A DNA stretch of 64,000 nucleotides. Origin: Panaeolus papilionaceus. Lineage: Eukaryota; Basidiomycota; Agaricomycetes; Agaricales. Position 1 is the stretch's first letter; every line of letters begins with the position of its first letter. Position numbers and translations under genes: made by a program. The notes beneath the pieces are model-generated. The model searched no databases and was not told the origin of the DNA. It saw only the letters and a list, made by a program, of their open reading frames with translations. The stretch lies in NCBI GenBank assembly GCA_015501605.1, contig JADNRZ010000028.1:426311-490310 (forward strand), in the 5' to 3' direction. Shown here in pieces: positions 22,259-34,544 of this stretch.

Positions 22259-24224
22259 GGGCGTCGCGCCTCGCGCGATCGGCGAGTCCAACAGTTCTGC
22301 TTGATATGTAATGTACTGATTTTCGGCGCGGATAGTCCTGGTGGGTGGTCACGAACACTCGTGATGGTATCTCACATGCTTTGAACACTATTGCCAGTCT
22401 AAGGCTTTGAACCAATGACTTAGAGTATAGACTATGCAACGATCAAGCACGTGCTAGTCAGCAACCGCGCACTTAACCATTATTGGCATTAAGCCAAAAG
22501 GTGTACACCTTCTTCGCTCTATGACAGGTTTTACTCCCAATATGAAGCCGAGGAGTCGGTGATTAGATTAGATTGCATTGCATCACGAGGACCCCGACCA
22601 ATTGGTTCGTGGCTGGGCTTATGCTTCATGCTGCTATGAAATTATCTGCGGTTTGCGAGACTGCTGCATACTGCTACCCGTGAGGATATATTTTGCGTGA
22701 CCTATCTGTACGTAGTCATCACTGGACTCTGAACTCCAGACAGCAGTCTCCGAAGATTGTTCTGAAAGTAGAAGCAAAGTTGCTTCTTTTGTTTCCATTT
22801 CACGTTCTGTATTCCTCCTCTCATGCTTCACCGTTGTGTTCAATATGCCCTACCTCCGTATGCTCTCTCATTCGCTTTGACGTTTTTTGATCGCCTTGTC
22901 TATTATGCCTTCACATTTCAATACACTCTCTGTTCTAAAGGTACTTCACACATCTTCTCGTGAAATACATTCTGTACTGTAATTATACCATTTCAATGCC
23001 ACGATATATGTATCCCGCTTGACCGGTGATTGATCACTGCGCCTCACCAATGTATATCTTCATTCCCGACTCTGGTATCAAAATATTCGGTAGAGTTATT
23101 CGTCGAGAATACATGTCTCGTAAGTGGTGAGAAGTTGCAGCGAGCCGTATCTACATTGCGCCACCTTCCTCTTTTGGTGATGGGGCGGTCTCCAGGCCTC
23201 TCCCGCCATCATGCAAGCTTATTCCTTTGGATTCGCCGAGTGTGATCGTCAATCAGCTTTAGTAGTCAGTTCTGTAAGCGTTTCCACAGTACCTCGGTTC
23301 GGGCGCGGTGGCTCGCTCGTAATCACCATCCGTATACAATGTATCTAATTAGATGGCGATATTCCAACCTGACCTTAAGCTTGTTGACGAAATATGAACC
23401 TTTTACTTCAAACCTATTTCATGGATGCACCGCTCGTCTCTTATTTTTTCTCGTCATGTTTCAATAAATGTCTCTTTAATGTTTTAAGCTAATTTTCAAC
23501 CATATCATGATAGAGGCCACGGTGTTCTTCCTGAAAATGAACGAAGTCTTTGCGATGCGTGCGCTTGATGGGATGATTGACACGACAGTGGGCGCCGTAT
23601 TTCTCTCCAAAATTCGTGTCCACAGTTCTTTGTCGCTTTCCGTCGTATTAATTATGGCTATCTATGACTTTATGGAATTCATTTGCTGGGGTTGTCGTAG
23701 CAGGCTTCATCTTTGTCGCGCCGAATTCTGGCGTTAGAGGTTCCGTTTGGCTTCCAGAAGCTCCAGGTGGTGTTGCCGACGATGCATCGTTATCCCTCTG
23801 ACCTCTAGGACAGGATTGACTGAAAAACCACATCCCATCGATTCTCTCTCTCATACTTTCTCTATTTATGACCACCCACCTCTCTTTGCTATCGTCATCG
23901 ACCCGAGGTCGTCATCCACGTTTCTCGGCTCTATCGTCGCTCGTATCATCACCTCACTTTTTTCCCCCTCATTCGCATGATCATTCCTACTCCCTTAGCA
24001 CCTTCCTACATGGTTTCCTATTTGGTGATCGCACCCTTGGCCCCAAGAGCATCTTCTCTCTTGACAGCGGCCGGACCTACCTCACTCTCGACGCACCCCT
24101 AGATATCGTTTAGCTGATGGGGCTCTACGTCCAAGACGCGGAGACTGTGGATGGGATGTACTACGCAGACTGTTGAACATTGATGATTAATAGGAAACCA
24201 CAAAGAGTGGCATAGGTATTGTTC
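22259..24224. other. Intergenic, no recognisable gene
   Basis: Short reading frames occur on both strands but none has a recognisable motif, splice structure or coding-like composition. The stretch is AT- and CT-rich, with pyrimidine tracts at 22690-22870 and 23780-23990. I see nothing further to support a feature. Confidence 0.4.
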
Positions 24225-24662
24225 CAGCAATCGAACTTCAGAAGGTATAAAGGTTCATTCCACATGTTATTTAAATCTTTTTAAAATCTTCAGTCCCATG
24301 TGTGGCTGAATCACATACCCTTGTCAATTATCGACCAGGCGCTAGTTACAGGGCCGACTAGAACCAATTTTGAGATGGAGAATTCTGTTCTCCCAGCTCA
24401 AAAAATACAACAAGCACCATTTGCAAGTAACCTGCATACAGATCTGCAGCATCAGATGGAAAGTCTGCAATCGGCCCAGGCAACGATTCAACTAGACCTG
24501 GAACTCGCTGAGCTGCAACACGATGAACTACTCTTATCTGTTCTTCGTTCACAGCTCGACGGAGTTCAGCTGGATCCTAAAAGGTTTAGAAAAGAGTTGC
24601 AGGATTTTGGATTCCCTTCCGATCCTCCAGTTAGATTCGTAGATCCAACCGTCGCGCTATGA
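24225..24662 (+). pseudogene. P-loop GTPase family, copy B (3' remnant)
   Basis: Only the end of exon 4 and the coiled-coil part of exon 5 survive. AACTTCAGAAGGTATAAAG (24235-24253) matches the exon-4 end LQKxIWK with the Trp codon region turned into TAA. After an intron-like gap, 24311-24662 reads LSIIDQALVTGPTRTNF, PFASNLHTDLQHQMESLQSA, LELAELQHDELLLSVLR and KRFRKELQDFGFPSDPP, which align to the same region of the other copies. The P-loop, DSPGF, TTMWD and the KCWG tail are absent. No start codon or promoter remains. Confidence 0.75.
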
Positions 24663-26516
24663 CAGCTTCATTGGACTCGGAACTCTCAACCTCACCCGTC
24701 TACCCAGTTCTACCCCCCAGAGTGCGATCTTGGACCCACCAAGGTCTTCCATTGCGCTTGATAATGTTCACTGTGCGTCCACACATGTTCCAAACAAGCC
24801 GACAACGACAACGACAGAACTATATTCTGGTCAGCAGCGACCCACCGAGCTTTAGCCAGATGAGATGCATTGAAGACGATTTCTATGGGTTATGCATTCG
24901 ATAAAGTCTTGGGGGAAAAATGTGTATGACAATCATGATTTTTGATCATGGCGGAGGTGGTGACCTTATGTATACGTAGTTCGTTCTTTGTTATGCCGCT
25001 TCCAATTTTCTCTGGCCTTTTTTTTTCCGCTCAAGGTTCATGACATTGATCTGTTTTTAGTTAGGTTCCATATTCTTCTAACCTTGGTTATTTCATGAAC
25101 GAAACATTGGGCCAATTAAACCCTCAACTATGGGCGGATATCTCCATACCCTCCATTTCGACGTCGTGTATTTCAGATGAATTCAACAAGTACACCTTGT
25201 CAACCATTAAGCCATTTATTTTGTCTCCGAAAATTTACTCAAAATGTGGCTCATCCCGTAGCGGCACGGGTGCGTTCGCTTCGCATCAATTGGGGAGGTT
25301 TTATTTTTTTTAATTTTTTTATATTTTGAATCCAGTTTTATTGTCCAGTAAAGAGTCTTTATGTAGGATATTGGCCCGGTATTGTATGTATATTAATAGA
25401 TGATTTGAAATAGATATACCACCATTCTGCATCTGTAAAGGTTCGCCCGAGGCGATCGCTCCCCTACAGACCCGGCACGGAAACGCCGTTTTTCTGGCTG
25501 GTATCTTCCTCCTATGCTTACCCTGACGCGTGGGTTTCGTGTACTCTCTTTGCATACTGGATCTTGGGTTGTTGGTGTGCTGCATCCTGTCCTTGGTGAC
25601 ATCTTGCCGGTACTTGGAGTCTCGACGCGCTGGGGATGCTGGTATATGGGAGCTGGGCTTTGCCTGTTGTATCTTTTGAGGTGGCTGTGTCTCCACCTAT
25701 CCCTCTCCTTTCAACCACCACAACTTGTAGTGCCGGAATAACGAGCTCTTGGAAGAGATGTCAAGAGGGAGCGAAAAGTGGAAGAGTGTCATTGGGTGAG
25801 ATGGGGAACGATAGCCTCAGTACTAGATGGTGCTAGGCCACCTCTGCACAGGGGACCAGACGCATCTGGCGATGCTGGGAGACTGGGAAGCGACGAAATA
25901 CGGCTGAAAATAAACAAACAGCTGCTGACGCTAATAAAACGAAAGGAGCTCAGATACGGAATCTGGGGAGCAGAGAAGTAATCCGATTTTAGAGATAACC
26001 TAGCAGACAGGGATATTGTCGACCAAGTGAGCCAACTATAAAATGAGAAAGAGTGGTCAAATTACAACAAGTGAATGGGAAAGCCAGCAGCAAACAGCAA
26101 AAAAACGTGGACATTAAAGTATGAAACGAAAGGAAAGATACATAGAACAGGGATTTGAATAGGTGCGCTAAAGAGGAGGGGGTTCAAGGTGTAGGAAGAC
26201 GTCGTGACTGAGATGAATGAGTTACGACACACGCTAAGATGCGGAAGTTGGGTGTGTGAGCGCCATGGTGATACCGTGGCACCGGTGCGTGCCATATGTT
26301 GGAGATATTGTGCAAAATCACAACAAGGGAGGTATGTGGGCGCAATGCTTATCAATGTTACTGTATGACTAATCTCATACGCTCCTATTCAATGGGACGT
26401 TGATTATGTGACCCTCAATTCAAATGACTGAATTGAAAGCAATACACTACCGCCGATAGTATTCATTTCTTTCGGTCATCCACAAAATACTGTTTCTCAT
26501 GATTGAATGACAGGTG
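24663..26516. other. Intergenic, no recognisable gene
   Basis: Reading frames such as the minus-strand one at 25319-25696 (125 codons, basic and proline-rich, with CRVCRGAIASGEPL) have no recognised domain, and the C-x2-C pair is too little to call. A T-rich run occurs at 25303-25325. No repeat or RNA gene is evident. Confidence 0.35.
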
Positions 26517-26528
26517 AAATGCACGAGG
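26517..26528 (+). promoter_or_regulatory. GTPase-array upstream motif (AAATGCACGAGG)
   Basis: A one-base variant of GGAATGCACGAGG, the word that precedes copies E, F and H. Here it lies 133 bases before the ATG of the truncated copy C. The rest of the leader (CTTCC..., TCTATATACC) also resembles those of other copies. Confidence 0.5.
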
Positions 26529-26660
26529 TAATCGCATTCTTCGAAAACGGTGTAGCTGCCTATTGTTTCGAGTCGATTTCTTCCTGCCTTCATCTTGCGC
26601 ACTCCGACCGCCCAATCAGCATCTATATACCTTCCTTTTGCTGACCAATTCTGTATCAAG

Positions 26661-26841
26661 ATGGCCGCTACTACATCAAGAATGGAATACAAGAGGATGA
26701 AGGTCACTGGTGCTGTTTCTGTTGAGCGAGTAGAAAGGGTAGAATCTCCGCGTCAGAAAGTGCTGTCAGTGCATGGTCGTGGATGATGTTGCACCATAAC
26801 TCTAACCCTGTCATCATAAACAGAATTATGGGTCCGACAGT
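26661..26841 (+). pseudogene. P-loop GTPase family, copy C (exon 1 and start of exon 2 only)
   Basis: Exon 1 starts ATGGCCGCTACTACATCAAG and encodes MAATTSRMEYKRMKVTGAVS, matching the MATTS..YE.IKVTGPVSVE start of the family. An intron follows (ending AAACAG near 26822) and exon 2 begins ATTATGGGTCCGACAG, then stops matching inside the P-loop codons at about 26840. Everything downstream of the P-loop start is gone, replaced by unrelated sequence. The promoter region is still recognisable, so it may still be transcribed. Confidence 0.75.
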
Positions 26842-29120
26842 AACCACCACCACGGCCAGCAGTGATCACGCCTCATGGATCGCCCTCCCGCCTTATATTC
26901 CTCATCACCCCCTCCTAATATGGCCTATTTGTCTCCTTGAACGAATTCAAAACCTCCTAGAGGACTTATATTCGTGCCATGGAACATGAATGATGCGATG
27001 TAGGAGGTTCATGGGTGCAGGGATTGAATATTGAACCACAGTGAGTGTTGAGTTTCTCTGTGTATATCCTCTCCTCATTACTTTTTGTCTCTCATCTCCA
27101 TTCGCCGTCGATTATTTTAGTCACTTTTTTGGAATTTATTTGCTAGGGACGTCCAGCCATCGTCACTATTGCGCCGCCTCATGGTTGCCTCGCGTTTTCG
27201 TGTAGTCAATGAACGTCCGTTCGTTTTTCTCGTCCGTTTTTTGTTCTGTGGCTAACTATATCACAGAGAACGTGTTCCAACTCCCGTATCAACTCGTTTC
27301 ATTGTCCTTTATCGCTGCCCCACCTGCCGCGCTTCCTGCACACGTTGAACCACCCTCTCCCCAGATTTCTGTCATCTGCGACGTTTTACTACTTCACCAA
27401 ACTCCTGTATCCTCTATCTCGTCATCACCAGCACCGCCATTCTTATAAATCATTCGCTCTCTGCGGGTATTCATCTCACGAGGATGAAAGGATTCTACTA
27501 TCGTATGTGTAAGTGCTCTATTTTACTTTCTTTATTCCGACTCATGACTCGAATCCTAGACAACGCACATCGGAACTCGTAGTCAAGCATCTACTCTCTC
27601 GACATTGTCCAAACATGCTCTGACGGCAATTTGGTTGATCGGATGCTGGATTGAAGCGAGTTAGAGGATGCGTAAGGTTAACGACGGATGAGCGCAAGGA
27701 TGGAACCTATCGTCCCTATGCCCAAGGTCGAGATTAGGCGAGTGTTAGCAGGGATAACGAGACGTAGTTGAACGAGAGGAGCGATATGGGAAGAGAAGAT
27801 GGTTGACATACGCACGCGCAACGATCTGGAAAAAGAGACACCCCCTGTTCTGCCATACACTCGCCTCATCAGCGCCATCATCTTGTCACCATCAATACTA
27901 CATTCACTATTCTACGATCAATTCCACTCAACCCATCTTTAACCCACAACTCCAAGTACAACACTGTGACCATCCCCTTCAACCCACTCGCCAACAAACC
28001 CCGTATATCGTTCTCCCTGTACTCGTCTACACCTAATCGGCGTCCCGCATTCTACCTTCGACCACTCCCAAGTGCAATGGGAGTGATGTACGATACAACC
28101 CTCCAGTACATGGACGTCAATGGGACTCGCTTCATCTCTCCTGGTCCCACCTCGCTCCGATTGCGTCTCCTTCCCGACAAGCACTACTCTTCTCGACGAG
28201 CGCGTGTGTCGTCGCTTCCGCACCTCGCATTTCTTTACACATATTCCTCGCACTATCAGAGCGACCCCAGCTCAGTTCCGTTCTCTAACCCAGTGATTTA
28301 TTCACGTCTCTTTTCACCTCGCGTGTTCAAGCATGTTATCGTTTTCCTAGTCTCCTCACGGGTCGAATTAGATGGCAGTTAGACTGTGATGATTTCATTC
28401 TTGCACTCCATGTCGTTCGTTTATTGTCCATATGATACTCATGCGCCTCTCAACGTCTCGACTATCCACTCTAACCATGTCCCCCATGTGCCGTCGATTC
28501 AGATTGTCTCACTTCCTGATGTAGTTCTGACGAAACCATTTTTGAACCTTCACTATCTCATCGTATTACCACTCCGAGCTCGCCATAACGATCTTCAAAC
28601 CCCACATTCTGCCCTACTCCGCGCTCCGACACTCCTTCCTGGAATCCCTCGACCGAATTTATGTTCACTTTAATCTCAACCGCGCTCTCAATACCTCCTC
28701 CGCTCCCCCGATGCGCATTCGTCATTCCTCTAATATCTCTACCTATGGTCACGTTGGTATCCATGATATTTGATCCCACCATGTTTGTATTCTTCAGATG
28801 GTTTCGCTTTACCTCTCATTCAAAACATCTGGTCCCCGTGCCCTAGATCGAAGACGTTGCATATAAGGAGATTCAAGAAGGACGAGGGATTATTGAGCAA
28901 TGGAGCGACGGATTCGGGTTCTGTAGGATTTAGGACTCGCAGTAACGTTAACGGGCGGTGTAGTGAGATATGACGTTGTATGGTAGAAATTCCATTCCAT
29001 TTTGAAACGCGATCGCGAGCGAGTCCAAGTGTCAATTAGATGCAGTTGTCGATCCGAATTGCAAGGATGAAGCAACCCACTTTGTCTATAAGACCAACAT
29101 CTCTATATTTCTTCCTGTAG
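26842..29120. other. Intergenic, no recognisable gene
   Basis: Several plus-strand reading frames of 60-140 codons (27966-28382, 28386-28673) are Ser/Pro/Leu-rich and share no motif with any family I know. The region is CT-rich throughout. I looked for a first exon for copy D just upstream of 29120 and did not find one. Confidence 0.35.
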
Positions 29121-30609
29121 CTACAAAATCTTGTACCATGATGGTCCAACAGGGGCGGGAAAGAGCTCTGTGAGTATTTAGAATTTAGTACTAAGCGCAT
29201 CTCGAAAATAATAGTCAGGATGTTAACTCGCTCTATGTTCATTCTCGTCCGGTAGTTTGTCGAGGCCTTTGGCCTCAAGGGCCCCTCTAAGATATCCAGT
29301 AACGGTCTCAATGGATGTACTCAGGCGGTATCCACCTATAAATTGAACAATGTCACCAGGTTTGGTCGTCCAATTTATCTTGTGGACTCACCTGGGTTCG
29401 CCGATACCAAAATATCGGAGATGGCCATAGTCTCCATGTTACAGAAATGGATGAGGGACAATAAGTCGTGAGTCCAGCTTCTTCTCACCCTTCTGCTCGA
29501 TGGGTTTTGTTGATTTTCATTTGTGTTGCTGATGAGACGCACATTTGATTAGGCATTTTCATCGTATACTTTATTTCACACCAATTACAAGTGTTCGGCT
29601 TCCTGGCAGCCAACACCGGGTGCTCAAAACATTCCATGCTCTTACTGGTGTCAAAACAGCAGGAAGTGTAAGGATAGCAACAACAATGTGGGACAATATA
29701 GAGGGTGAGCATGCTGTGAAGCGTGCAGTAGCTAATTATCAGCAGCTGCAGAGTGATATATGGAAGGTTCCTCGCTTGTTTATACATTTGTCTTGATCAG
29801 GAACTGACTTATCCATTTAGGATTTTGTTAAAGAAGGGGCACAAATGACGCCGTATAACAACACGGAGGAATCGGCGTTGTCAATTCTGGATGACGCTTT
29901 CAGCAGGGGAACTCATCAACCCTTCTCCCTCCATAATCATAAAAACATCGTCAAAGGAAGTCCATTTGAGGCTAACCTCCTCACTGATCTCCAAGATCGG
30001 ATTCAGAATATAAAATCAGCAATCGCCAACCACAAATCTGATCTTGCTCAAGCCGAAGCGGAAGGTGACATGCTTCTCCAATCTGTTGTTCGCCCAATGC
30101 TTCAAGAAGCTATGGCGGACCTTGCGCGGTTCCAAAAGGAGCTCAAGGATTCGAGTCTCCTGCCTCCTCCTGCTCCTTCCCCTCGTCTTGCTATCCCTAC
30201 TCCAGCGTCTGAACCTCGTGGCACCTCTCACGTCACCACACATGTTCAGCAATCTGAAGATCAAGTTTCTGCACCACCCCATGACCCTCAACCGGCCTTA
30301 CACGGTCGACAGGCTGTCGAGGTAGATATTACACCCAAGTTCTCTATCTCAACGACGCCCCCTTTATCATCTGCTCCTATTTCTCAGTCCGGCATCGTCC
30401 ATTCGTCGGTCCCTCCATCTGATACCCAGTTGCACGTCCCGCCGACGCACAGCGCTGCAATTCCTGCTGCCCCTCGATCCGTCGCGGAAGAGGTTCGAGC
30501 TGCGCCGCAACAACTCGCCCCGGCAGAGCGCGCTCCTGGGAGATTTGCACGCATTACGGAGTTGATGAAGTGTTGGGGCGATGCCCTTGGTGAGCGTCAC
30601 GACTCATGA
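29121..30609 (+). CDS. P-loop GTPase family, copy D (first exon not found)
   Basis: Exons: 29121-29169 (P-loop, preceded by TAG acceptor; reads ..YHDGPTGAGKSS where sisters have IMGPTGAGKSS), 29256-29467 (FVEAFGLKGPSKISSNGLNG, LVDSPGFADT), 29553-29766 (VRLPGSQHRVLKTFHALTGV, TTMWDNIEGEHA) and 29821-30609. The last exon carries a coiled coil (LLTDLQDRIQNIKSAIANHK, LARFQKELKDSSLLPPPAP), a Pro/Ser/His-rich linker and the tail RITELMKCWGDALGERHDS. All splice phases agree with the other copies. No homologue of exon 1 and no GGAATGCACGAGG motif lies upstream, so the copy is either 5'-truncated or has acquired a new start. Role unknown. Confidence 0.7.
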
Positions 30610-32016
30610 ATACTGAGCACCTCAGTGAGTTATTGTACCTGCTGTGTCTGCGATTTAAATGAGCTTACTTCCTGAACTGTGGTAACAGCGCTAGTCAGGG
30701 GGTGATGGGTGCGCTAGGAGCGCGTTCGGATGCCTGACTTGGTTTAAACATTCACCTTCTGAGGCCTCATATTCTCTTTTCTTGCTTCACTCTTCCGTCT
30801 TTTCTCTCATGATCTGTTATGGGTAGAATTTTTTCTTAGTTTGAATATTCCTCTATCCAGACATACTTTTTTCCTCTTTTCAATGCTTACACCATCTCCT
30901 CTGTGATTTCCTTTGTACTGCCTAGGGTTCATCCTTGAGACACTTACTATTTCATTTATTTAGCTCCAGTATCGCGTGTCTCAACCATCAAATAAAGATA
31001 ATTTAAGGAATCCGTCAGGTCGTATGAGTGAGAAGGTAATGTTGAATGTATCCAACCTCTTGAAAGGAAGGTCATGAATCCACATCACTATCGATTTTTG
31101 TGAGATACATTGAATTGAATGTGAAGAGTGGATGCACTCATGTCAAGGAGATGACTGAAAGTTGACTTTTACGATTTACGTACAGTGAGGAGTGAGCAAA
31201 GTTGTCACGTGAAGTGTGGGGAGTGATATTAGGAGCGAAGATAGTCGATATATGCAAGTCGCCTCTCCCGAAGATGCAGGTGTGAACACGAAGTGGAGGT
31301 GATGGAAAAACATACATATCCGAAACAGTGGGACATCTGATTAAGCTTGATGAATGAATAATGTCAAACATGGAGGGTGAGGATAGAAAAATTGCAGCAT
31401 ATTAGGCGCATGAAATTCGGGTAAAGGTTGCATAAATTGAGCGCAGGTAGTGACATGGTATAGGAATATCCAGGAGAAGTAAGCAGTCCATTATAGGAAC
31501 CATAAGGTAGGAAGAGCGATAGAGGGGGAGTATATGGTTGATGGAGATGCATTATAGGAATGTGAGGAGAATATTATGGTGCCGTATAGGTGTGTGTGGT
31601 TGTCACAAGGACATGGACATCATCATAAAGATGTAAGAGGACATCATAAAGACGTAAGGGTCATCCATCGGAAAGATGTGAGGGTTCATCATGAAGATAT
31701 AAAGGCTGAAAGAAGGATGCAGACGTCAGTGTAGGGCTTCCACGGGAGGAAGACATTTGACGAGATTGACATCTGGTGTTAATTAGGTTGGTTGTTGCCA
31801 AGTTCGTGCACGTTGCATGCAGTGACATGTCCATTGGATTCCATTCAGAAACCAGAGTCCGGGTAAGCAAGTGCAAGACCAGCAAGAAGTAGACCACAAG
31901 TATATTGAAGAACGGCACGCCTAGGAGAGGAGAGGAGCCTCAGCGATAGCGATAAGACGTTGAGAATCTGTATGTGCTGGCAGAGCTGGAAGCGTTGATG
32001 TGAGCAGTGAGAATCT
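30610..32016. other. Intergenic with a short tandem-like CATCATAAAGA stretch
   Basis: No gene is visible. Between 31618 and 31700 the word CATCATAAAGAYGTAAG and variants (CATCATGAAGATATAAAG) recur about four times. The rest is AT-rich, with no splice-consistent reading frame. Confidence 0.35.
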
Positions 32017-32021
32017 AGAGC

Positions 32022-32224
32022 TATTGGGAATATCCTCGAATATTCCGGATAGTCTTAGTCGCTCGTAGATTAGTCAGATTTGTCTTAGCGCCCACTCTTC
32101 GTATTACTTCATATTGGTAGAATATTCTAGATAATTATTATCTACATGTATATAAGAGCCTCGAGAGGCTAGTAGGTAAACAATAATCATTCATTTTCAT
32201 TCTTATCACTCTCTGCGTACAACA
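32022..32224. mobile_element. Solo LTR (about 203 bp) with 5-bp target duplication
   Basis: AGAGC flanks the element on both sides (32017-32021 and 32225-32229). The left end is TATTGGGAATATCC, the right end CTGCGTACAACA; TATTG against CAACA is a one-base departure from a perfect TGTTG..CAACA pair. A TATA-like TATATAAGAG (about 32150) lies toward the right end, as expected for an LTR promoter. Size and duplication length fit a Ty1/copia-type LTR left by recombination, but no internal region is present to confirm the class. Confidence 0.7.
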
Positions 32225-32432
32225 AGAGCGAGAGTAGGTTCCAGCTTAAATAGACGTTGACAGTATGGTAGAGTAAAATAAGAATAAATAAATGAAAGAA
32301 TAGAGCACCGAAACGATGCTCGGGCATACGGAGAGGTGATAGTAAGGATAGAGAGACGACACGCGCGATGGTTGTGAAGTGCTGGCACGCTCACGTGACA
32401 CAAAAGGTTGATCCTGTCCTGCGTCCAGGATC
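32225..32432 (-). repeat. Dispersed palindrome-CACGTG repeat, outer end (copy 1)
   Basis: Read on the minus strand it begins with a palindrome at 32432-32410 (GATCCTGGACG..CAGGATC, 7-bp stem), then CTTTTGTGTCACGTGAGCG. The same layout, palindrome then a word like CTTCTTGGTCACGTG, occurs at 45164, 50470 and, without a clear stem, at 41370. The solo LTR is inserted in or beside it. The inner end was not found here. Confidence 0.5.
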
Positions 32433-32540
32433 ATTCATACTGAGATGAAGAAGAGGATGCCTCGCGGCCTCAATCACACTATCTCTATTTTTGTCATAAA
32501 TGGGTCCCATGGTGGGTCTCTGGGTGAAATGGGGAAATGG

Positions 32541-32553
32541 GGAATGCACGAGG
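32541..32553 (+). promoter_or_regulatory. GTPase-array upstream motif (GGAATGCACGAGG)
   Basis: Exact copy of the 13-base word also found before copies F and H, located 118 bases upstream of the ATG of copy E. Probably a shared promoter element or leftover of the duplicated unit. Confidence 0.55.
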
Positions 32554-32670
32554 TAGCTGCAGTGCCACCAAGCCGCGTGTAGGTGCTCATTGTGATATGT
32601 CTTACTCATCCCATCATCTGGCACACTTAGACTGCTCAATCAACGCCACCATGTGTATTCGTTTTGTAAC

Positions 32671-34035
32671 ATGGCCAGTACTTCAAAGATGCAATATACG
32701 GCGATCCAAGTCACTGGGCCTGTTTCTGTTGAACCAGCAGAAAGGATACAAAGGTCCTGGTGGAGGGTTCTGTGAGTGGGACGACGTCGATGATATCACC
32801 ACAGCTCTGATACCGTTCTGATTACAGGATTATGGGTTCAACTGGGTCTGGGAAGAGCACTGTGCGTCTCTAGCATTTGGTATTCCATACTGCCAGTAAC
32901 ACTTAGTGTCATGTACGACTCCCTTTACTTTGTTGTTTCATGTGTAGTTCATCGAGGCGCTTGGTCTAAAGGGATCCTCCAAAATATCCAGCAACGGTCT
33001 TGATGGATATACACAGGCTGTATCTACCTACAAATTGAACCATATCACTACTCCAGGTGGTAGACAAATTTATGTTATAGACTCTCCTGGCTTCGCCGAC
33101 ACCAAGATCTCTGAGCTGGCCATCGTCTCCATGTTACAGAGATGGATAAAAAACAATGGGTGAGTCTAGCTTCTTCTACTGATTGCACGCATTTATTGAA
33201 CTCATTTGCATTGCTTATAATATGAATACTTCATTAGTTTCGTCAATCACATATTTTATTTAATGCCCATCACCAAGGTTCGCCTGCCCGGAAGTCAGCG
33301 AAAGGTGCTGAAGACATTTCGGGCCCTAACTGGGATTACGACAGCACGGAATATCACGGTTATAACGACGATGTGGGACACTATCTGGGGAGAGCATGCA
33401 GCGCAGCGTGCCGAAGAGACATTTCGACAGCTTCAAAATAATATATGGAAGGTTTCTCGTTTCATCATGAATTTTGTTCTTGACAAGGCACTCATTTAAA
33501 TATATCCATTCAGGATTTTATCAACCAGGGTTCTCAGATCGCGAGATTTCAAAATACCAAAGAATCTGCACTGTCAATCTTGGATCAAGTTTTTGGATCT
33601 ACAAACAACAATTCCTTCACAATGGAAGAACATCGCGAACGCATCAGAGGAAGTCCATACGAATTGAACCTCCTCACTGACCTGCAAGATCGAATTCAGA
33701 ATCTGTGCTCTCATATACCTACCCTCCGCGATGAGCTTGCTCAGGCTGAAGCATTAGGTGACGAGCTGCTCAAGTTGCTTCTTCTCCCCAAGCTTCAAGA
33801 AGCAGAGGCGGACTTGGCGCGATTTCAAGCGGAGCTTGACGAGTTTATGCGCCTACCTGCTCCACCTCCAGCTGTACCAGATGGCGCACTTTCCTCGTTC
33901 GATGTACCCTCTCCGAGATCTAATATCTCATCTATTGCCCTGAGGTTTCAAGACCGCCCTCGCAGGCTATTTTCACGTTCCATAGACTCGACGAAAAATC
34001 GGGAAAAGCTCATCGGTAAAGGACTTGATGTTTGA
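32671..34035 (+). CDS. P-loop GTPase family, copy E (intact frame, no KCWG tail)
   Basis: Exons 32671-32771, 32828-32861, 32948-33159, 33238-33451 and 33514-34035 join in phase to 360 residues. It starts MASTSKMQY..IQVTGPVSVE. The P-loop is GSTGSGKST; G3 is YVIDSPGFADT; the G4-like motif is TTMWDT. The coiled coil includes LLTDLQDRIQNLCSHIPTLR and EAEADLARFQAELDEF. The linker is short and the protein ends ..REKLIGKGLDV instead of the KCWGxxxGxxH tail of its sisters, so a membrane-anchor or partner-binding role of that tail would be lost. A GTGAGT lies 9 bases after the stop (34044). Canonical splice sites are all present. Confidence 0.8.
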
Positions 34036-34411
34036 GGCCCTCGGTGAGTCCACTACATCTCTGATTTTGGGTAACTATCCTGAGTTGGCATGCGCGCCTT
34101 CTCTTTAGGGTCGAGGTGGATCAGATTCGTACATGAATTTTCCGCTGTATTGGTTTCTTTTACGAACGTTATTATGTTGGAGGAGAGGCACATTGTTGAA
34201 TGGGGTATGCAGGTCGAGTCAGATTTGATATTCGGAGTAGCACAGTCTCGGATGAGATCGGATGAATCGATGCAACGCTTCTGCAATAGATCCATACAAT
34301 TGCGCTCTGAGTTAAGCTCCTGAGTTAGTATGGAAGAAACTGATCGTGTACTTATCGTAGCTATTTCTGTCATCATCGCAATCCTGACACTCAATCCTGA
34401 CTGTAACACGT

Positions 34412-34424
34412 GGAATGCACGAGG
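34412..34424 (+). promoter_or_regulatory. GTPase-array upstream motif (GGAATGCACGAGG)
   Basis: Exact 13-base match, 121 bases before the ATG of copy F; it is followed by CCCGTTCTGCGACGACG and a CATCGCTTGCTTCT stretch that resembles the leader of copy A (CACCGCTTGTTTCT). Confidence 0.55.
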
Positions 34425-34544
34425 CGATCCCGTTCTGCGACGACGACCGCAGCAGCCCATCGCTTGCTTCTCGTTACCGTCATCATTCAACAGTTTGACA
34501 GCACTTCTACTTCTCTTCTTTTTTTTACTAAACCTTGTAACATA

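Noticed and set aside
25319..25696. Minus-strand 125-codon frame with a C-x2-C pair as a zinc-finger protein
   Set aside because: One Cys pair in low-complexity basic sequence is not enough, and there is no splice or homology support.
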